From Akkermansia sp. (GTDB lineage Bacteria > Verrucomicrobiota > Verrucomicrobiia > Verrucomicrobiales > Akkermansiaceae), in NCBI GenBank assembly GCA_017415555.1, contig JAFQGF010000020.1, forward strand, positions 1-64,000: a stretch of 64,000 nt of DNA, read 5' to 3'. A program made the translations under genes and the position numbers. The notes below the pieces were generated by a model. It was not told the DNA's origin. It saw nothing but the letters and a program-made list of their open reading frames with translations, and did no database searches. Of the stretch, positions 33,401-43,700 are shown piece by piece (position 1 is the stretch's first letter; each line of letters starts with the position of its first letter).

Positions 33401-33981
33401 ACCCCGGTCTGGTGGACAAGAAATATGCCGGCGAGAGCAGTGCCAAGCTCAATGCTTTGTTCTATCTGCTTGACCAGCTGCGGGATGAGGGACACAAGGT
33501 GCTTGTGTTCTCCCAGTTTGTCTCCATGCTCGACATCATCAAAGCCCGTCTGGAGGCGGATAGCCGCCCGTTCAATTACCTGACGGGTGCCACCAAGGAT
33601 CGTAAGGCTGAGATTGAAAAGTTCCAGACGACCAAGGAACCCAGCGTATTCCTGCTTTCGCTCAAAGCCGGTGGTGCCGGTCTTAACCTCACCTCTGCTT
33701 CCTACGTAATTCTGTATGATCCGTGGTGGAATCCGGCTGTGGAAAGTCAGGCTATCGACCGTACGCACCGAATCGGCCAGAAAAACAAGGTTATTGCCTA
33801 TCGTCTGCTGACACGTGATTCTGTGGAAGAAAAGATTCGTGTGCTGCAGCACCAGAAGAATCAGCTCGTGACGAATGTACTCGGCGATGAGGGCTTTGCC
33901 TCCAGCCTGGACCTTAATGACTTGCAGTTCATTCTTGCCCATGGCGGTGATGATACGGACGACGACGTACCCATCATGTAA
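30400..33981 (+). CDS. SNF2-family DEAD/DEAH-box helicase
   Basis: A 1193-residue Swi2/Snf2 ATPase. The N-terminal 700 residues are divergent; from about residue 705 the motor begins (LRPYQIEGFHFLAYLAENGF): Walker A DDMGLGKT near 740, Walker B written DEGQ near 847, LSGTPIENR, then the C-terminal half with VLFSQFVSMLD, SLKAGGAGLNLTSA and the final motif IDRTHRIGQKNKV. Such proteins move along double-stranded DNA and remodel nucleoprotein or RNA polymerase complexes. The second ATG at 30442 is an alternative start. A strong bidirectional terminator follows. Confidence 0.93.
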   Translation: MPTPHGVKRQKARHMLSPALNPDRATLNFLNAYSEEVRNEGEKLQKDGAVTQIFGNHLFIQGRVETKNGIFRTSLRLQGNRWFGSATAEDEDVAGACLIATMIERMYRGTSMPESPNELNEIPLTDLLEEKLDRDLDQKEVDFVTKLEKRYRRFAIEQEIHDHDLVRLNPRWDISGYEALELWPTPPRNILEFWNYIAYAFTKKRISYPEFMNVVTDLEKVQRKISEWEREKEIGTWYERIQGVNERPPQPPRHAMHMRLVSTINEARFEFRYSDKDDWTPIRERNQLDALLVEFLHGALKTDPQTDILLNVLRDYADREETVILDLDKESACCVMNRLFHQPALKGYLVNLDECYFKVVKEPLKWICIDDPIVPDCYGLQLVTAAGVHVTHSVRQLPGQVELYQSDETVFPGPPKWLESTEVEPRYSIPKSVIDSLDGVEFLRKIGATLPPSMEERVVDIEMKPTFSMKIVRGLTSADTEHVLLEVTAQDEPGRRKERLGKDDWEVVEQAPVKDRTLLRFIRDYLYPIPGLLEEMSFTYDAPLVAFKSRITKQFPEKFAEWAKAIPDTIKVEMDENLQSLMADPVAAAIRFEVVNQEIDWFDLRVVIDVEGVTLSKEQIRALVSARGGYVRMDDGRWMRLEIKLDDAQRDAVTKLGLDPFDLSGETHRMHALQLADPRAAEVFDPKAWQKIKERTAEIKIDVKPDVPETLQATLRPYQIEGFHFLAYLAENGFGGILADDMGLGKTIQSITYVLWLREDYLRRNKQGRKKVAIPPVLIVCPKSVLDVWASETEKFAPGVRVLVIRNKEQAVVEDILANYDMVVINYAQLRVCGEQVNAIKWLTVILDEGQQIKNPDSKAAKSARELTAYNRLVLSGTPIENRLLDMWSLMAFAMPGVLGSRAYFKKRFDKRKDSQSQNRLAARLKPFLLRRTKQQVAKDLPPRTEEEVYAKMEGIQRQLYKAELRRIQKALLGVDSDESVKKNSFAILQGLMRLRQICCHPGLVDKKYAGESSAKLNALFYLLDQLRDEGHKVLVFSQFVSMLDIIKARLEADSRPFNYLTGATKDRKAEIEKFQTTKEPSVFLLSLKAGGAGLNLTSASYVILYDPWWNPAVESQAIDRTHRIGQKNKVIAYRLLTRDSVEEKIRVLQHQKNQLVTNVLGDEGFASSLDLNDLQFILAHGGDDTDDDVPIM

Positions 33982-34005
33982 TTCTTCGCTTTCAATATCA
34001 CATTC

Positions 34006-34039
34006 AAAAACGGCAAGCCTCTGTGAGGCTTGCCGTTTT
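34006..34039. terminator. Bidirectional rho-independent terminator
   Basis: AAAAA, stem CGGCAAGCCT/AGGCTTGCCG with a 5-base loop, TTTT. It serves the SNF2 gene and the convergent 34070-34525 gene. Confidence 0.92.
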
Positions 34040-34069
34040 GCCTGTTTTCATACGGAGGAGCCGCCGCGC

Positions 34070-34525
34070 TCATTTGCTGCTTTGATTGTGAGGAGCGGGC
34101 TTCCTGCATATCGGTAGCCCCACGGGGACGAGGTAGGCATTGGTCAGATAATAATCTCCGGTCGTCCGCAGCTGTTCATAACAGCTGCGGCACAGGTGGG
34201 TTGCAAAAATGCGGGAATCCTGAAAATCGCGTTCTCGCACCAGCACGCCCTGTACATTAAGGGCTCCGGTTCGCGGATTTGGGCACAAACAATGCCCGCA
34301 CATCCACGGCATCAGCCGAACCTGGCTTCGCACGTATTCCACCCAGTTGCTGCAGCCGTCCGGCAATTGAAACTGTGCCATTTCCTCTTCGGTCAGCAGC
34401 CGTACCCCGTACATAACCTTCACAAGCCGTCCATCTTCGTCTCGTTCCTGCACAAAGTGCCGGATGGGCTTCCCCCACCGATCTCGCTCGACATAATCGG
34501 TTATTACTTTTTGTCTCCTTGCCAT
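34070..34525 (-). CDS. Small protein with a zinc-ribbon-like Cys cluster
   Basis: A 151-residue protein of unknown family. A charged N-terminus (MARRQKVITDYVERDRWGKP) is followed by a possible metal site: WMCGHCLCPNP (about 75-85) and HLCRSCYEQL (about 110-119), two CxxC pairs spaced as in zinc ribbons. It may bind nucleic acid or zinc; nothing around it tells more. Its promoter -10 is 8 bases before the ATG. Confidence 0.6.
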   Translation of the reverse strand: MARRQKVITDYVERDRWGKPIRHFVQERDEDGRLVKVMYGVRLLTEEEMAQFQLPDGCSNWVEYVRSQVRLMPWMCGHCLCPNPRTGALNVQGVLVRERDFQDSRIFATHLCRSCYEQLRTTGDYYLTNAYLVPVGLPICRKPAPHNQSSK

Positions 34526-34533
34526 GATAGTCT

Positions 34534-34562
34534 AACCTACCATTCCCGCTCATGCTCGTCAA
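34534..34562 (-). promoter_or_regulatory. Promoter of the zinc-ribbon gene, leaderless geometry
   Basis: Minus strand TTGACG, 17-base spacer, TAGGTT, then 8 bases to the ATG. Confidence 0.7.
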
Positions 34563-34728
34563 GTCTAATCCCCCTTGTAAAGGGGTAAAGCAGTGGGTAT
34601 TATGACAAATGGATTGCCGAAGACAGAATATAAGAAAAATACAGTGAGATAAAACATGTTATAGATTCTTTTTTTTAATTCTATTCGTTTTTCGCTGTTA
34701 GTATTTTGCGTGTAGTCTATGGTGGTGT

Positions 34729-36993
34729 ATGAAACCTCGACTCACACGCTCCCTGCTGCGTTTTATAGCAGGTGTTGTGGTCTGCAGCGCGATGGCTCAG
34801 GCCGATGATCTGACGTGGAATGGTGAAGCAACCAGCAATACCTGGAACACCGATTCTGCAAATACCAACTGGCAGAATGCCGGAGTGGCGGCTCCCTTCG
34901 TGGCGGGCGATAACGTGACCTTCTCTGCTCCTGCCGGTGTTGTGGTGGACAATGTACAGGTGGGCGAAGCTCTCGAAGCCGGTACGGTGAAGGTGGACGA
35001 TGACTATACCTTCACGACCACGGCAGAGAGCTCCATTTCCGGTAATTTTGCCGGCTCCGGCAGCATCCGCAAAGCCGGTGACTTTCTGTTGACTCTCCAG
35101 GCCGGAGATGCCACAACAGATGGCCCGGCATTGGCTGTGGAGGGCGGTAATCTCGCATTGGCTGGCACCGCAACCTACCGCGAACTCACCTCCATGGCAG
35201 AAGGTACCCAGCTCCAAGTACAGGAGGGGGCTGATGTGACATTTGCCAATGCTGCTACCGGTACGGATGTTGCACTGCAGGGCACGATGCGCCTGGCCTC
35301 CGGCGATTCCACCTTCAATTCGGTCAATGGTGCCGGTGCGGTGGATATCGCAGCAGATACAACTCTGGCACTTGCAGCGGATTCTTCCGTGGGCACACTG
35401 AGCAATGCCGGTACTGTGACGGCTGCTGGTAATCTGCTGGTGCAGAACGCCGTGGAAGCCGGCGGTGATGTGAGTGCGGCTCGTCTTATTCTGAACAATG
35501 GCGGTACATTCTCCACACTCAAGACCGATAACCTGGTGCTGGGCTCTGCCATCAGCAAGACGGCGCCTTCCGTAACGACTGCGACGCTCGGCTCTGCAAA
35601 TGGCAGCGATATGCAGGTGGATGTGACTCGCCTTGTGCGCGGCTCCGGCGATTACCTCCTGGTAAGTGCCACAGATATGGGCGATACTAACTACACCCTT
35701 TCTGAGGATACGGTCAATCGCTTCCGTAATTCCGGTTTCCTGGCGGAGATGACGCGTGGTACAGAGGGGCTGGTGCTCACGCTGGACTCCTTCAATAATG
35801 GCTTCTATGCCGCCAACGTCCGCAGCAGCAATGCCCGTGCCGGTGCAACCCTCCTCGACCAGGCCTTTGCCGATCTGGATCCGCAGGAAAACCGCACTGC
35901 TCACCCCAATCTCGCTCGCGTGCTGGATACGATGGATGCATACATTCTTGCCGGCAACAGCACTGCTGCTGACCGTCTGGCTGCCAATGTGGCCGGCGCC
36001 GGCGTAGCGAATCTGAACGCTGCCTGGCGTGGACAGATGGAACGCCAGCTGCGAGCTATTCGCAACCGGATGACCTCCTTCCAGGGTGGAATGCCCTGCT
36101 GCCCGCCCGACCCCAAGGCTCCTGTAGTCGAGCCTCTGCGTTATACCTTCTGGGCTAATGCCGAGATGGATTACCAGAATCAGAGCGGCGAGGGCACTTT
36201 GCCCGGCTATAAGCTGCACAGCATCGGTGGTACGGCCGGCTTTGCCATGCTGGCGGCAGAGGATCTTACCATAGGTGCTGCTTTCACCGGTATGGCCGGG
36301 CGTCTCAGCTCCAAGGGCTATGGCTCGGATGCCTCCGGTGATTTGGATGCTTACTATGCCAATATCTTCATGCGTAAGGATGTAGACTGTGTGCAGCACT
36401 CCCTTATTGGCTCTGTGGGCTGGGCAGATATCTCCTTCAAGCGCCGTGTAGGCATGCCTGGTGGTGGCTATGCCACTCGCGGTACTACGGATGGCCTTGG
36501 CTTCGGTGTGATGTACGAAGTAGCTCGTTCTTATCGCATTTCCGAGGACACCATGAAGAGCGCCTGGTGGCAGCCCGTCTTCAATGTAGCATATGTACAC
36601 AGCAAGGTGGATGCCTACACGGAATCCGGCTCCGATGCAGCATTGCGTGTCGGTAAGCAGGACAGCAACAATGTCATCTTCGGTTTTGGTGCTCGCATGC
36701 AGGGCATTGTCGGTGAGGGTATCTTCAACACTCCTGCTATGATGGAGGCACGAATCCTGGGTAAGGGCATTACCGGTGGCCGTCGCGGCAAGGCAGACGT
36801 TTCCATCCCCGGTGTGGCGGCTTCTTCCACGGTGCGTGGTTCGGAATCCAGCGCCATGGGTGTGGAACTCGGCATCGGCTTCAATATCCCGCTCGGTCGC
36901 GATTACGGTGCACTCATTACGGATTTCACCGCAGAGTTCTACCAGGACCAGACCAGTGTGAACGGCGTGCTGGGCTATCGCATCGACTTCTGA
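34729..36993 (+). CDS. Autotransporter (type Va) outer-membrane protein
   Basis: A 754-residue protein with a signal peptide (1-26, cut after AMAQA). The passenger (about 30-390) opens with DLTWNGEATSNTWNTDSANT, typical of autotransporter-associated beta-strand repeats, and is rich in Gly/Ala/Thr turns. A linker helix (about 390-460) precedes a C-terminal beta-barrel of about 280 residues with alternating strands, ending GVLGYRIDF with the terminal Phe needed for Bam insertion. A Cys pair (MPCCPPDP) lies at the barrel start. A TAGTCT -10-like element ends 10 bases before the ATG; its -35 is weak. Confidence 0.88.
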   Translation: MKPRLTRSLLRFIAGVVVCSAMAQADDLTWNGEATSNTWNTDSANTNWQNAGVAAPFVAGDNVTFSAPAGVVVDNVQVGEALEAGTVKVDDDYTFTTTAESSISGNFAGSGSIRKAGDFLLTLQAGDATTDGPALAVEGGNLALAGTATYRELTSMAEGTQLQVQEGADVTFANAATGTDVALQGTMRLASGDSTFNSVNGAGAVDIAADTTLALAADSSVGTLSNAGTVTAAGNLLVQNAVEAGGDVSAARLILNNGGTFSTLKTDNLVLGSAISKTAPSVTTATLGSANGSDMQVDVTRLVRGSGDYLLVSATDMGDTNYTLSEDTVNRFRNSGFLAEMTRGTEGLVLTLDSFNNGFYAANVRSSNARAGATLLDQAFADLDPQENRTAHPNLARVLDTMDAYILAGNSTAADRLAANVAGAGVANLNAAWRGQMERQLRAIRNRMTSFQGGMPCCPPDPKAPVVEPLRYTFWANAEMDYQNQSGEGTLPGYKLHSIGGTAGFAMLAAEDLTIGAAFTGMAGRLSSKGYGSDASGDLDAYYANIFMRKDVDCVQHSLIGSVGWADISFKRRVGMPGGGYATRGTTDGLGFGVMYEVARSYRISEDTMKSAWWQPVFNVAYVHSKVDAYTESGSDAALRVGKQDSNNVIFGFGARMQGIVGEGIFNTPAMMEARILGKGITGGRRGKADVSIPGVAASSTVRGSESSAMGVELGIGFNIPLGRDYGALITDFTAEFYQDQTSVNGVLGYRIDF

Positions 36994-37026
36994 TAAGCCA
37001 TACCCCTCATTACGTTCCCCAACCCA

Positions 37027-37070
37027 CCCCTGCGGCTGTGGCATTCCGCCCCGCCGCAGGGGATTTTTTT
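37027..37070 (+). terminator. Terminator after the autotransporter gene
   Basis: Ten-base-pair stem CCCCTGCGGC/GCCGCAGGGG followed by ATTTTTTT. Confidence 0.92.
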
Positions 37071-37078
37071 ATAGCTTC

Positions 37079-40000
37079 CTACAGCATGCCGTCCTCGTAG
37101 GTAAGCACTCGGGCCGGGGTGCCATCCCCGGGGCAGGAGATGAGGGAACAGCGGACCTCTTGAGGGGGCAGCTCGAATGCCGCAGCTATGAGGGTGCGGT
37201 ATTGGCTCAGCTGCGGGGCGTAATGAGCCAGCAACCATTCATAGAAGCTGCTGAATCCCTCTTTCGGGGTGGGACGATTTGTTTTGAAGTCGATGATATG
37301 GGCCGCTGTAACCTTGCCGCTGGAATCCGAGGTGAGGATGAGGCGGTCGATACTGCCGGAGACCCATTCGTTTGCGGGGCTGATGGCTTCGATTGTCTGT
37401 TCGTTGTATACTTCCAGACCGGGTGCGTGAGTAAAGAGGGCTGCGACATCTGCCTGTTGAAGGGCTGCCGCAACCGTGCGCTGCTGCGGTAGCACCGGTG
37501 TATCGAGCCAGTCCGGCCGCTTTTCTCCCAACCAGATAATCTGCTCAAAGCATTCGTGCACCGCCGTGCCGAAATCGCTTCCGGCGTTCTCCGGTGCACT
37601 TCCTGCCGCCGGGGAGCCATGGGCAGGTGGGCGTTTGTCTTCACAGTGTGCGAGCGTGGAGGGGGTAACGTGCCGACGGCGATGGCGAGTAACCTTTGGC
37701 AGGGAGGGGAGGGGGCTGGCAGGCTCTTGTTGCTCCCCGGGTAGAGCGAAGGAAGCGTCTTCAAACCACCGTTCATTCCCGCTTTGCCATAGTATGAGGG
37801 GAGAATTGATGGAGGAAACGAGTGTGTCGGCTTCCACCTGTTTGTCGAACGGGGGGTGAAGAAGCATGCGCCGAAGCAGCCCGAAGGTTGAGCGTGCGGC
37901 GCCTTTCCAATGTTTTACAGATGTGTTGTTTTGCTTTTCATCGATTAGGGAGGCTCCGTTGCAGAAAATGTAGTTTGCATGTTTTGCTCGTGTGGCTGCA
38001 ACGTAAAGCAGGTTGTATGCCTCTCTGCGCGCGTGCTGTCTTTTTGCGGCACAGAGTGGCTCGAACACTTCTTTCCAGGCATCCCGCTTTTCGCGGCCTC
38101 CGGGGTTGAGTAACAGGGCTTCGACTTCTCCATACACATCTTTCTTGCTGAAGTAGCCCAGCTCGGAAAGTTCATCTTCGGCATCGGCAGATATATAGGG
38201 CAGTATAACCGCATCGAATTCCAGTCCCTTGCTTTTGTGCATGGTCATTATCTGCACATAGCGGGAGGAGGCCGCTGCTGCTGTACCGGCTTTGCCAATG
38301 CGCGAAAGCCACTCATCTATCGGTCCGCCGCTGCAATCGAAGGCGTGCGCCTCGGTGAGCCAAATGTGGGCGGTGCGTCCCCGGCGCAGATTGCACGGCT
38401 CGGTTGGAAAGCAGTCCAGCAGGTCGTGCACCACGGCGGCGTATCCCCTGTTTTCCAGTTGCTGCAGCCAGTATTCATGCGTTGCTCTGAATTCGGCCTG
38501 TCGGTATTCGAGGGATTTTTCTGCTGCCGGGTATGGCCTGGAAGGGGAAATAAAGAGCTTGCCCATGGGCGAGGCTTTGACGAGGCTGGCTCGGTAGACG
38601 TCGTCCGGGTGTTGCATCCACAGGAAGAAGGATAACAACAATTCTCCCAGCTGGGAGGTGGCTGCTATTTTGTCGTCTCCCAATCGTGCCAGCGGAAGCC
38701 TGGGGAGTTTTTCTTTAAGTCGTTCTTCTATTTCCTCCGCCTCATTGTTATTGCGAGTGAGGATGGCTATACTCATGCCGTGGCTCGGTGCACCATTATC
38801 GTCAGTCAGTTCTTTGTCCAGCAGTTCAGCGATGCTGTCGTAAAAGGCGTAGCGGGTGTCTTCGTTATTTTCCTCCTGGGGAACGGCTGTGATGCGAACG
38901 TATCCGGCTTTTGATGTTGCGGAGCGATGGTGCGAGAAGGTGTTCCGGAGTCGGGCGTCGTGCGAGAGGCGTTCTTCGCTTCCGATAATGCTGAGCGTTT
39001 CGTTATCCTCCCGGATAATGCTGTTCTCTACTTCATCGAGTGCGGTGAACATTTTGTTGATGAAGCCATTTTCCCCCATAATCTCAGGGGAAGAACGATA
39101 GCTCTTCTCGAGTCCCGAGGGGTGCAGGACTTCCTTCCAGGGCGTTTCCGTCTGTAATTTGTGAAAAACCTCAGTTTCTCCCGTTCGGAAGCCGTAAATA
39201 CTCTGTTTTTCATCACCCACCACAAAGATGCTGCGTTCCGCAGCTCGGGTCTCTTCATGGCGCTCACTCTGTGCGATTTCGTTCAGCACCGGAGCCAGTG
39301 TGGCGAACTGCATCTCTGAGGTGTCCTGGAACTCATCCAGCATCCAGTGTTTGTATGAGGCATCCAGGTTGTAGGTAATACGGTTTGCTGCGTAGTCCCG
39401 GTGTTCGGCATCGCCGCCTTTTTTCATGAGGTGGTAGGCAAACATGGCGATATCGTCGAATCCGACCTTGCCGGTGCTGCGCATGTGTCTGAGGTAGGCC
39501 GTGGCGTAGCTGTTCAGAATGTAGAAAAGACTGCGGGTTTTGTTGATGATGGCCTGCATGTAGATATTGCGCACCTCATTTACAATGTCCTCCATGCGTG
39601 TAGCCAGCAGTTGCTCGGCTTCGTTGGATTTCGGAACCTCGACAAATTTGTTATATGCGCTGCCACTATTGGCGCTTGTGGCGCTGACATGCTTGTGCAG
39701 GAAGGAGAACTTGCCGTCCCTGAGATTTTTGATGAGGGTTGGTATGGCCTTTTTCGCTTTCTCTGCCAGCTTGCTGTTGCTTTCTATAAGCTCCAGCAGG
39801 AGCATGTTCAACTCATTTGAGTAGTTTTCCCATTGTTCCGGGGAGATGGAATCACATGTGATGTCCGATTCCAGCGTGAACGTTTCGGCATTCCCCCAGG
39901 CTTGCGGGGAACTGATGTTTCGGTAGAGAGTGAGATATTTCTGTATCTGTTCGTTGAGGTAAATCATCATGTTTTTACCCTCACCACATGTAAGTTTTTC

Positions 40001-40717
40001 GTATTGTTGCAGGAAGTATTGCCCCTCCGGTGTAGTGGCTGAGGTGGAGGCCAGCATATTCCGAAGGACGGTTCGGCGTTCGATTTCGACATCTTCCGGC
40101 TCCAGTGGTACAATATTGCGTATGCCTATGGTAAGGCTGTTGCCGCGAACAATGCGGTTGAAGAAGCTGTCGAGCGTGGAGAGTGTCAGGCGCGACATGG
40201 CATTCACCACATCCGCCAGCAGGTGGCGATATGTTGCCGCCGTGAGCCGCGGCAGCTGCAACCTGGCAAAGAGCTCGTCGTCCTCGGCATAAAGAGCCTC
40301 GGGTGTGGTGCCAGCCAGTGCCGCCTGGTGAACAACACAGGCCGAGGCCGGGCAGAGAGCTACGCTGTTACCGGCCGGAACGGCTTTGCCTTCCTTTATT
40401 GTGAGCCCGGACCAGGTTTCCCACACTCGGGCGGTGATGCCATTGCGCCCCGTCGGCCTGCCTTCGCTGTCTGGCGGGCGGGGACTCCCTTTTTCATTCA
40501 GGTCCAGTGCGCCATCGGAGAGTGCCTTGAGGATGCGATTGCGGAATTCGCCTGCGGCCTTGCGTGTGAAGGTGAGGGCAATCATTTCCTCTGCTTTGTA
40601 TCCCAGGGTAAGCAGAGCAACGAAACGCGAGGCAAGCTGATAGGTTTTGCCGGTACCGGCAGAGGCGGAAATGAGATTGCTGGTGACAGCTATGAGTGGG
40701 GGGTGTGGCTGGGACAT
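37079..40717 (-). CDS. AddA/RecB-like UvrD-family helicase-nuclease
   Basis: A 1212-residue protein. Walker A SASAGTGKTYQLASR is at residues 17-31, then TFTRKAAGEFR, DEFQDTS, VGDEKQSIYGFR, MHKSKGLEFDAVIL and YVAATRAKHA, a full superfamily 1A helicase set. The C-terminal 220 residues form a PD-(D/E)xK nuclease: GTAVHECFE, IDRLIL, IIDFKTNRP and LSQYRTL. With the gene upstream it forms an AddAB-type double-strand-break resection pair. It starts 6 bases after the AddB-like stop. Annotated only as AddA-like because RecB and AddA cannot be separated by eye. Confidence 0.88.
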   Translation of the reverse strand: MSQPHPPLIAVTSNLISASAGTGKTYQLASRFVALLTLGYKAEEMIALTFTRKAAGEFRNRILKALSDGALDLNEKGSPRPPDSEGRPTGRNGITARVWETWSGLTIKEGKAVPAGNSVALCPASACVVHQAALAGTTPEALYAEDDELFARLQLPRLTAATYRHLLADVVNAMSRLTLSTLDSFFNRIVRGNSLTIGIRNIVPLEPEDVEIERRTVLRNMLASTSATTPEGQYFLQQYEKLTCGEGKNMMIYLNEQIQKYLTLYRNISSPQAWGNAETFTLESDITCDSISPEQWENYSNELNMLLLELIESNSKLAEKAKKAIPTLIKNLRDGKFSFLHKHVSATSANSGSAYNKFVEVPKSNEAEQLLATRMEDIVNEVRNIYMQAIINKTRSLFYILNSYATAYLRHMRSTGKVGFDDIAMFAYHLMKKGGDAEHRDYAANRITYNLDASYKHWMLDEFQDTSEMQFATLAPVLNEIAQSERHEETRAAERSIFVVGDEKQSIYGFRTGETEVFHKLQTETPWKEVLHPSGLEKSYRSSPEIMGENGFINKMFTALDEVENSIIREDNETLSIIGSEERLSHDARLRNTFSHHRSATSKAGYVRITAVPQEENNEDTRYAFYDSIAELLDKELTDDNGAPSHGMSIAILTRNNNEAEEIEERLKEKLPRLPLARLGDDKIAATSQLGELLLSFFLWMQHPDDVYRASLVKASPMGKLFISPSRPYPAAEKSLEYRQAEFRATHEYWLQQLENRGYAAVVHDLLDCFPTEPCNLRRGRTAHIWLTEAHAFDCSGGPIDEWLSRIGKAGTAAAASSRYVQIMTMHKSKGLEFDAVILPYISADAEDELSELGYFSKKDVYGEVEALLLNPGGREKRDAWKEVFEPLCAAKRQHARREAYNLLYVAATRAKHANYIFCNGASLIDEKQNNTSVKHWKGAARSTFGLLRRMLLHPPFDKQVEADTLVSSINSPLILWQSGNERWFEDASFALPGEQQEPASPLPSLPKVTRHRRRHVTPSTLAHCEDKRPPAHGSPAAGSAPENAGSDFGTAVHECFEQIIWLGEKRPDWLDTPVLPQQRTVAAALQQADVAALFTHAPGLEVYNEQTIEAISPANEWVSGSIDRLILTSDSSGKVTAAHIIDFKTNRPTPKEGFSSFYEWLLAHYAPQLSQYRTLIAAAFELPPQEVRCSLISCPGDGTPARVLTYEDGML

Positions 40718-40723
40718 GGAGAA

Positions 40724-43700
40724 TTAGGGCTGGGGTGTTTTGTTCAGTTCGGGTAGGGCAAAGATTTCTCGCGGATCCGCCGATGGGGCGAGCCCCCCGT
40801 ACTGGGCAAAGGGCTTCTTTTTGAGCTCCAGCGAGGCCGCAGAATACAGGCAAAGCCCGTTGCGAATGAGTTTTACGGCAGAGCGTACCGTTTTGATGGC
40901 CGATTCGTAATGCTCCATGGTATTCTCCGGGAAAAAGAAGTATGTGCGGGGTTCTTTGGCTTTGTCCCGGTTCATCAGGCTGTGGTAAGCAACCAACTGT
41001 GTCTTAGTTGCCAGGCTGCAGTAACCCATTTCCGGCAGCGTGTTGTCGAGCAGGGGGGCTTCCCCGGGTGTGTTGCTGAGGTGTTCCTGCACTTCCGGAC
41101 ACAGGGTAAAATGCTGCTCTCGGAGCAGGGAGCGGAAGTCTGCCGTTGTCAACTGTTGCAGGGCATAGGTGTAGAGTGGTAGCTGTACGTTGCGCCAGCG
41201 GTATTGCCGTTGCGTTTTTTTGCTTCTGGCTGTGCAAAGCGGGAAGTCTGCTTGTTCTGCGCTGTTCATGAAGCGGTAAAACAGGGAATCTTCACCTCCC
41301 GGTACTTCTTCGTAGTGGATTTTACGAGGCTCCTTGGGCTCCATCGAGGTTTTGTAATCCAGCACACGCCATTCGTTTGTCCGGCTGTTGTAGTCCACTC
41401 GGTCAATCGTCATGTCGAAGCCGACGAGCTCGCCGCTGTTGTCATCGTTCAGCCCCATTTGCGGGGTGACTTTAAGCTCTCGGGCTGCATTGCACCAGCC
41501 ATCAAAAAGCTCATCCACATGCAGGTGGACAAACTGAGCAAGCGTTCGTTTCATCATGCTGTGCCTGGCTTGCATGGGTAGGGTGAAAACGCCTTCATCG
41601 GCGTACGCAGTGGCGAGGAGAGAGTCGGCCAGTTCCCAAGCTCGTCGGGTGACGCTCTCTTCATATTGTCCCCTGTTCAGCGCCTGGGGACAACGCTCCT
41701 GCAGTACAGAGAGAGAGGGAAATTCGGCCACCAATCTGTCGAGCACGGCATGCATGCCGGTGCCGTATTCGGCGGATTCCGGCTCCATTTTGTTGTCTAC
41801 ATGGTTGGCTGATGGGTCGATTTTCAACGCATTTTTAATCCAGAATGTGAGCGGGCACTCCAGAAAGACAGCAAGGGTGGAAGGGGAGTAGCGGCGCTCC
41901 GCAATTTGTCCTGTACCGGGGGCAAAGGGGTTGCTTTCGCCCTCTCGCAGAATGTCGCTTACGGATTCCATGTGCCCGGGGGCGATTTTTGCTTTCCCGT
42001 GTGAGGGTACTGTGGCTCTGAGGGGGCAGATTTCCGGCTCCGGGGGCAGTTTGACACGCGTATTGTCAGCAAAGAGGTAATGCGCGCGCCTGGCCAGCGT
42101 CATCAGCCCCTCGGCATCCTGTCCACAGCGCAGCAGCAGGGGGGAGGCAGAGAGGGGGGCTCCGTCTGCGGATTGACGAGCCATGACAAAATGCACATCA
42201 CCCGGGGCACGGCTGTGCAGTAGAGCGGTGAGGAGGAAGGCATCGCGAGCTTCGCGGTGGCGAGTATGCTGCAGCCCCAGTTCTTCGCAGAGAGATTCGG
42301 GTAGTAATTCTTCTTTTGCCAGGGGTTCCGGTATGCATCCATCATGCATAGCGTTGATGATGAGACGTTGCCCTCGGCAGAAAGTCAGTTCCTTCCAGCC
42401 GGGTACATCCAGTTCTGTATCCTCGCGTCGGGTCTCGGGTAGCGCACCGGCGGCGAGGTTGTCTACACGGAGTTGCAGGTATTCGAGTGCCAGCAGGGGT
42501 CTGCCGAGGAGGTTGAGGCCGCGATTCGGCGCTTCGGCGAGCATTTGCAGGGGCTGAGTGATTTTGCGGATGGCATCCGGCATGTCAGACTCATTTTGCA
42601 GGCGTTGCATTTGGGCTGCAAGACCGTTGAGGGTGTGCAGAGAGAGCATGCTGCCGCAGCAGTTCTGAACGAGAGTGGCTGCCTGGAGGGCGTAGCGATA
42701 GTAGGCAGATTTGCGCTCGTTGAGGAGTTTATGCTGTGTGGTGTTTTCCCTGCGCGATATGGGAAGCGAGTTCTGTGGGTTGAGCAGGTAGAGCAGGCGC
42801 GATACGGAGCCGGGCAGGAAACTTTGCAACAGGGCTTCCAGGTGCGGCACAAATCCCTGTACAACTTCTTCCCTGTCATCGGGGGCCGGTAACATGCGCT
42901 GGAACGCCCTGTTGCGGAGCAGGGCACAGAAGGCATCCGGCTGTGATTGGTTGTTGTGGATGATTTTGCCGCTTGCTTCATCATAGATTGGGTGCTTGCC
43001 GAATGTTCTGCATGCGGCTGCTAGGCGTCCGTACATGTGAGCCGCATCCATGGTAAGCAGAGAGCGCCCTTCCGGCAGGTTTAGCACCCAGTCCTCTCCT
43101 CCGGCCAGGCGGAAAGCAGCATGCAGGCGGGGAGTAAAGGCGGTATCGCAGCAGGATATAAGAACCTCCTGCGCAAGATTGGGGGCGGGGTTGTGGGGAT
43201 TTTCCACGACTTCGTGCACCAGTCGTACACATTCAGCCGCTGCAGCATCTCCATCGTCCGTCAAATGCAGGGTGGAGGCGTTGTTGTTCACTTTGCCGTC
43301 CTCCTCATACACCAGGGCATTGGGGATATCTATCTTTCTGGTGCTCCAGGCGGCAGGCAGTGGTTGTCCCCAGGTATCAAAGTTCTGGCGTTCTGTAGCC
43401 GGGGCATTAACCCAGATTTGCACCCGCACATTCCTGCTCTGCAGGTAAATCTGCAATTGGCGGGATAATTCGGGCACGCAGGCCACTATCAGCAGCGAGC
43501 CGTTTGTCCGGTTGTTGTCGGGTGCCAGCGCTAGCGCCCGGGCTTCTTCCTGTGGGCAGAGGTTGTGCCGGCGCAGGGTGTTATCCACTGCTGCAAAAAG
43601 TTCACCCATTTCCTGCCATTTGCTTTGTTCCTCCGTAAGCACACGCTGAGCTGATTTGTTAGCGGTTTTTCCGCTGCGTTGTCGGAGATGTCCTGTTATT

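Noticed and set aside
30445-33942. A 1165-codon open frame antisense to the SNF2 helicase gene
   Set aside because: It mirrors the codon structure of a real, well-conserved gene and its translation is rich in His, Leu and Gln without any motif.
34717-37044. A 775-codon open frame antisense to the autotransporter gene
   Set aside because: The autotransporter has a signal peptide, barrel and terminal Phe. The opposite frame is His/Gly/Ile-rich with no domain and lacks a promoter.
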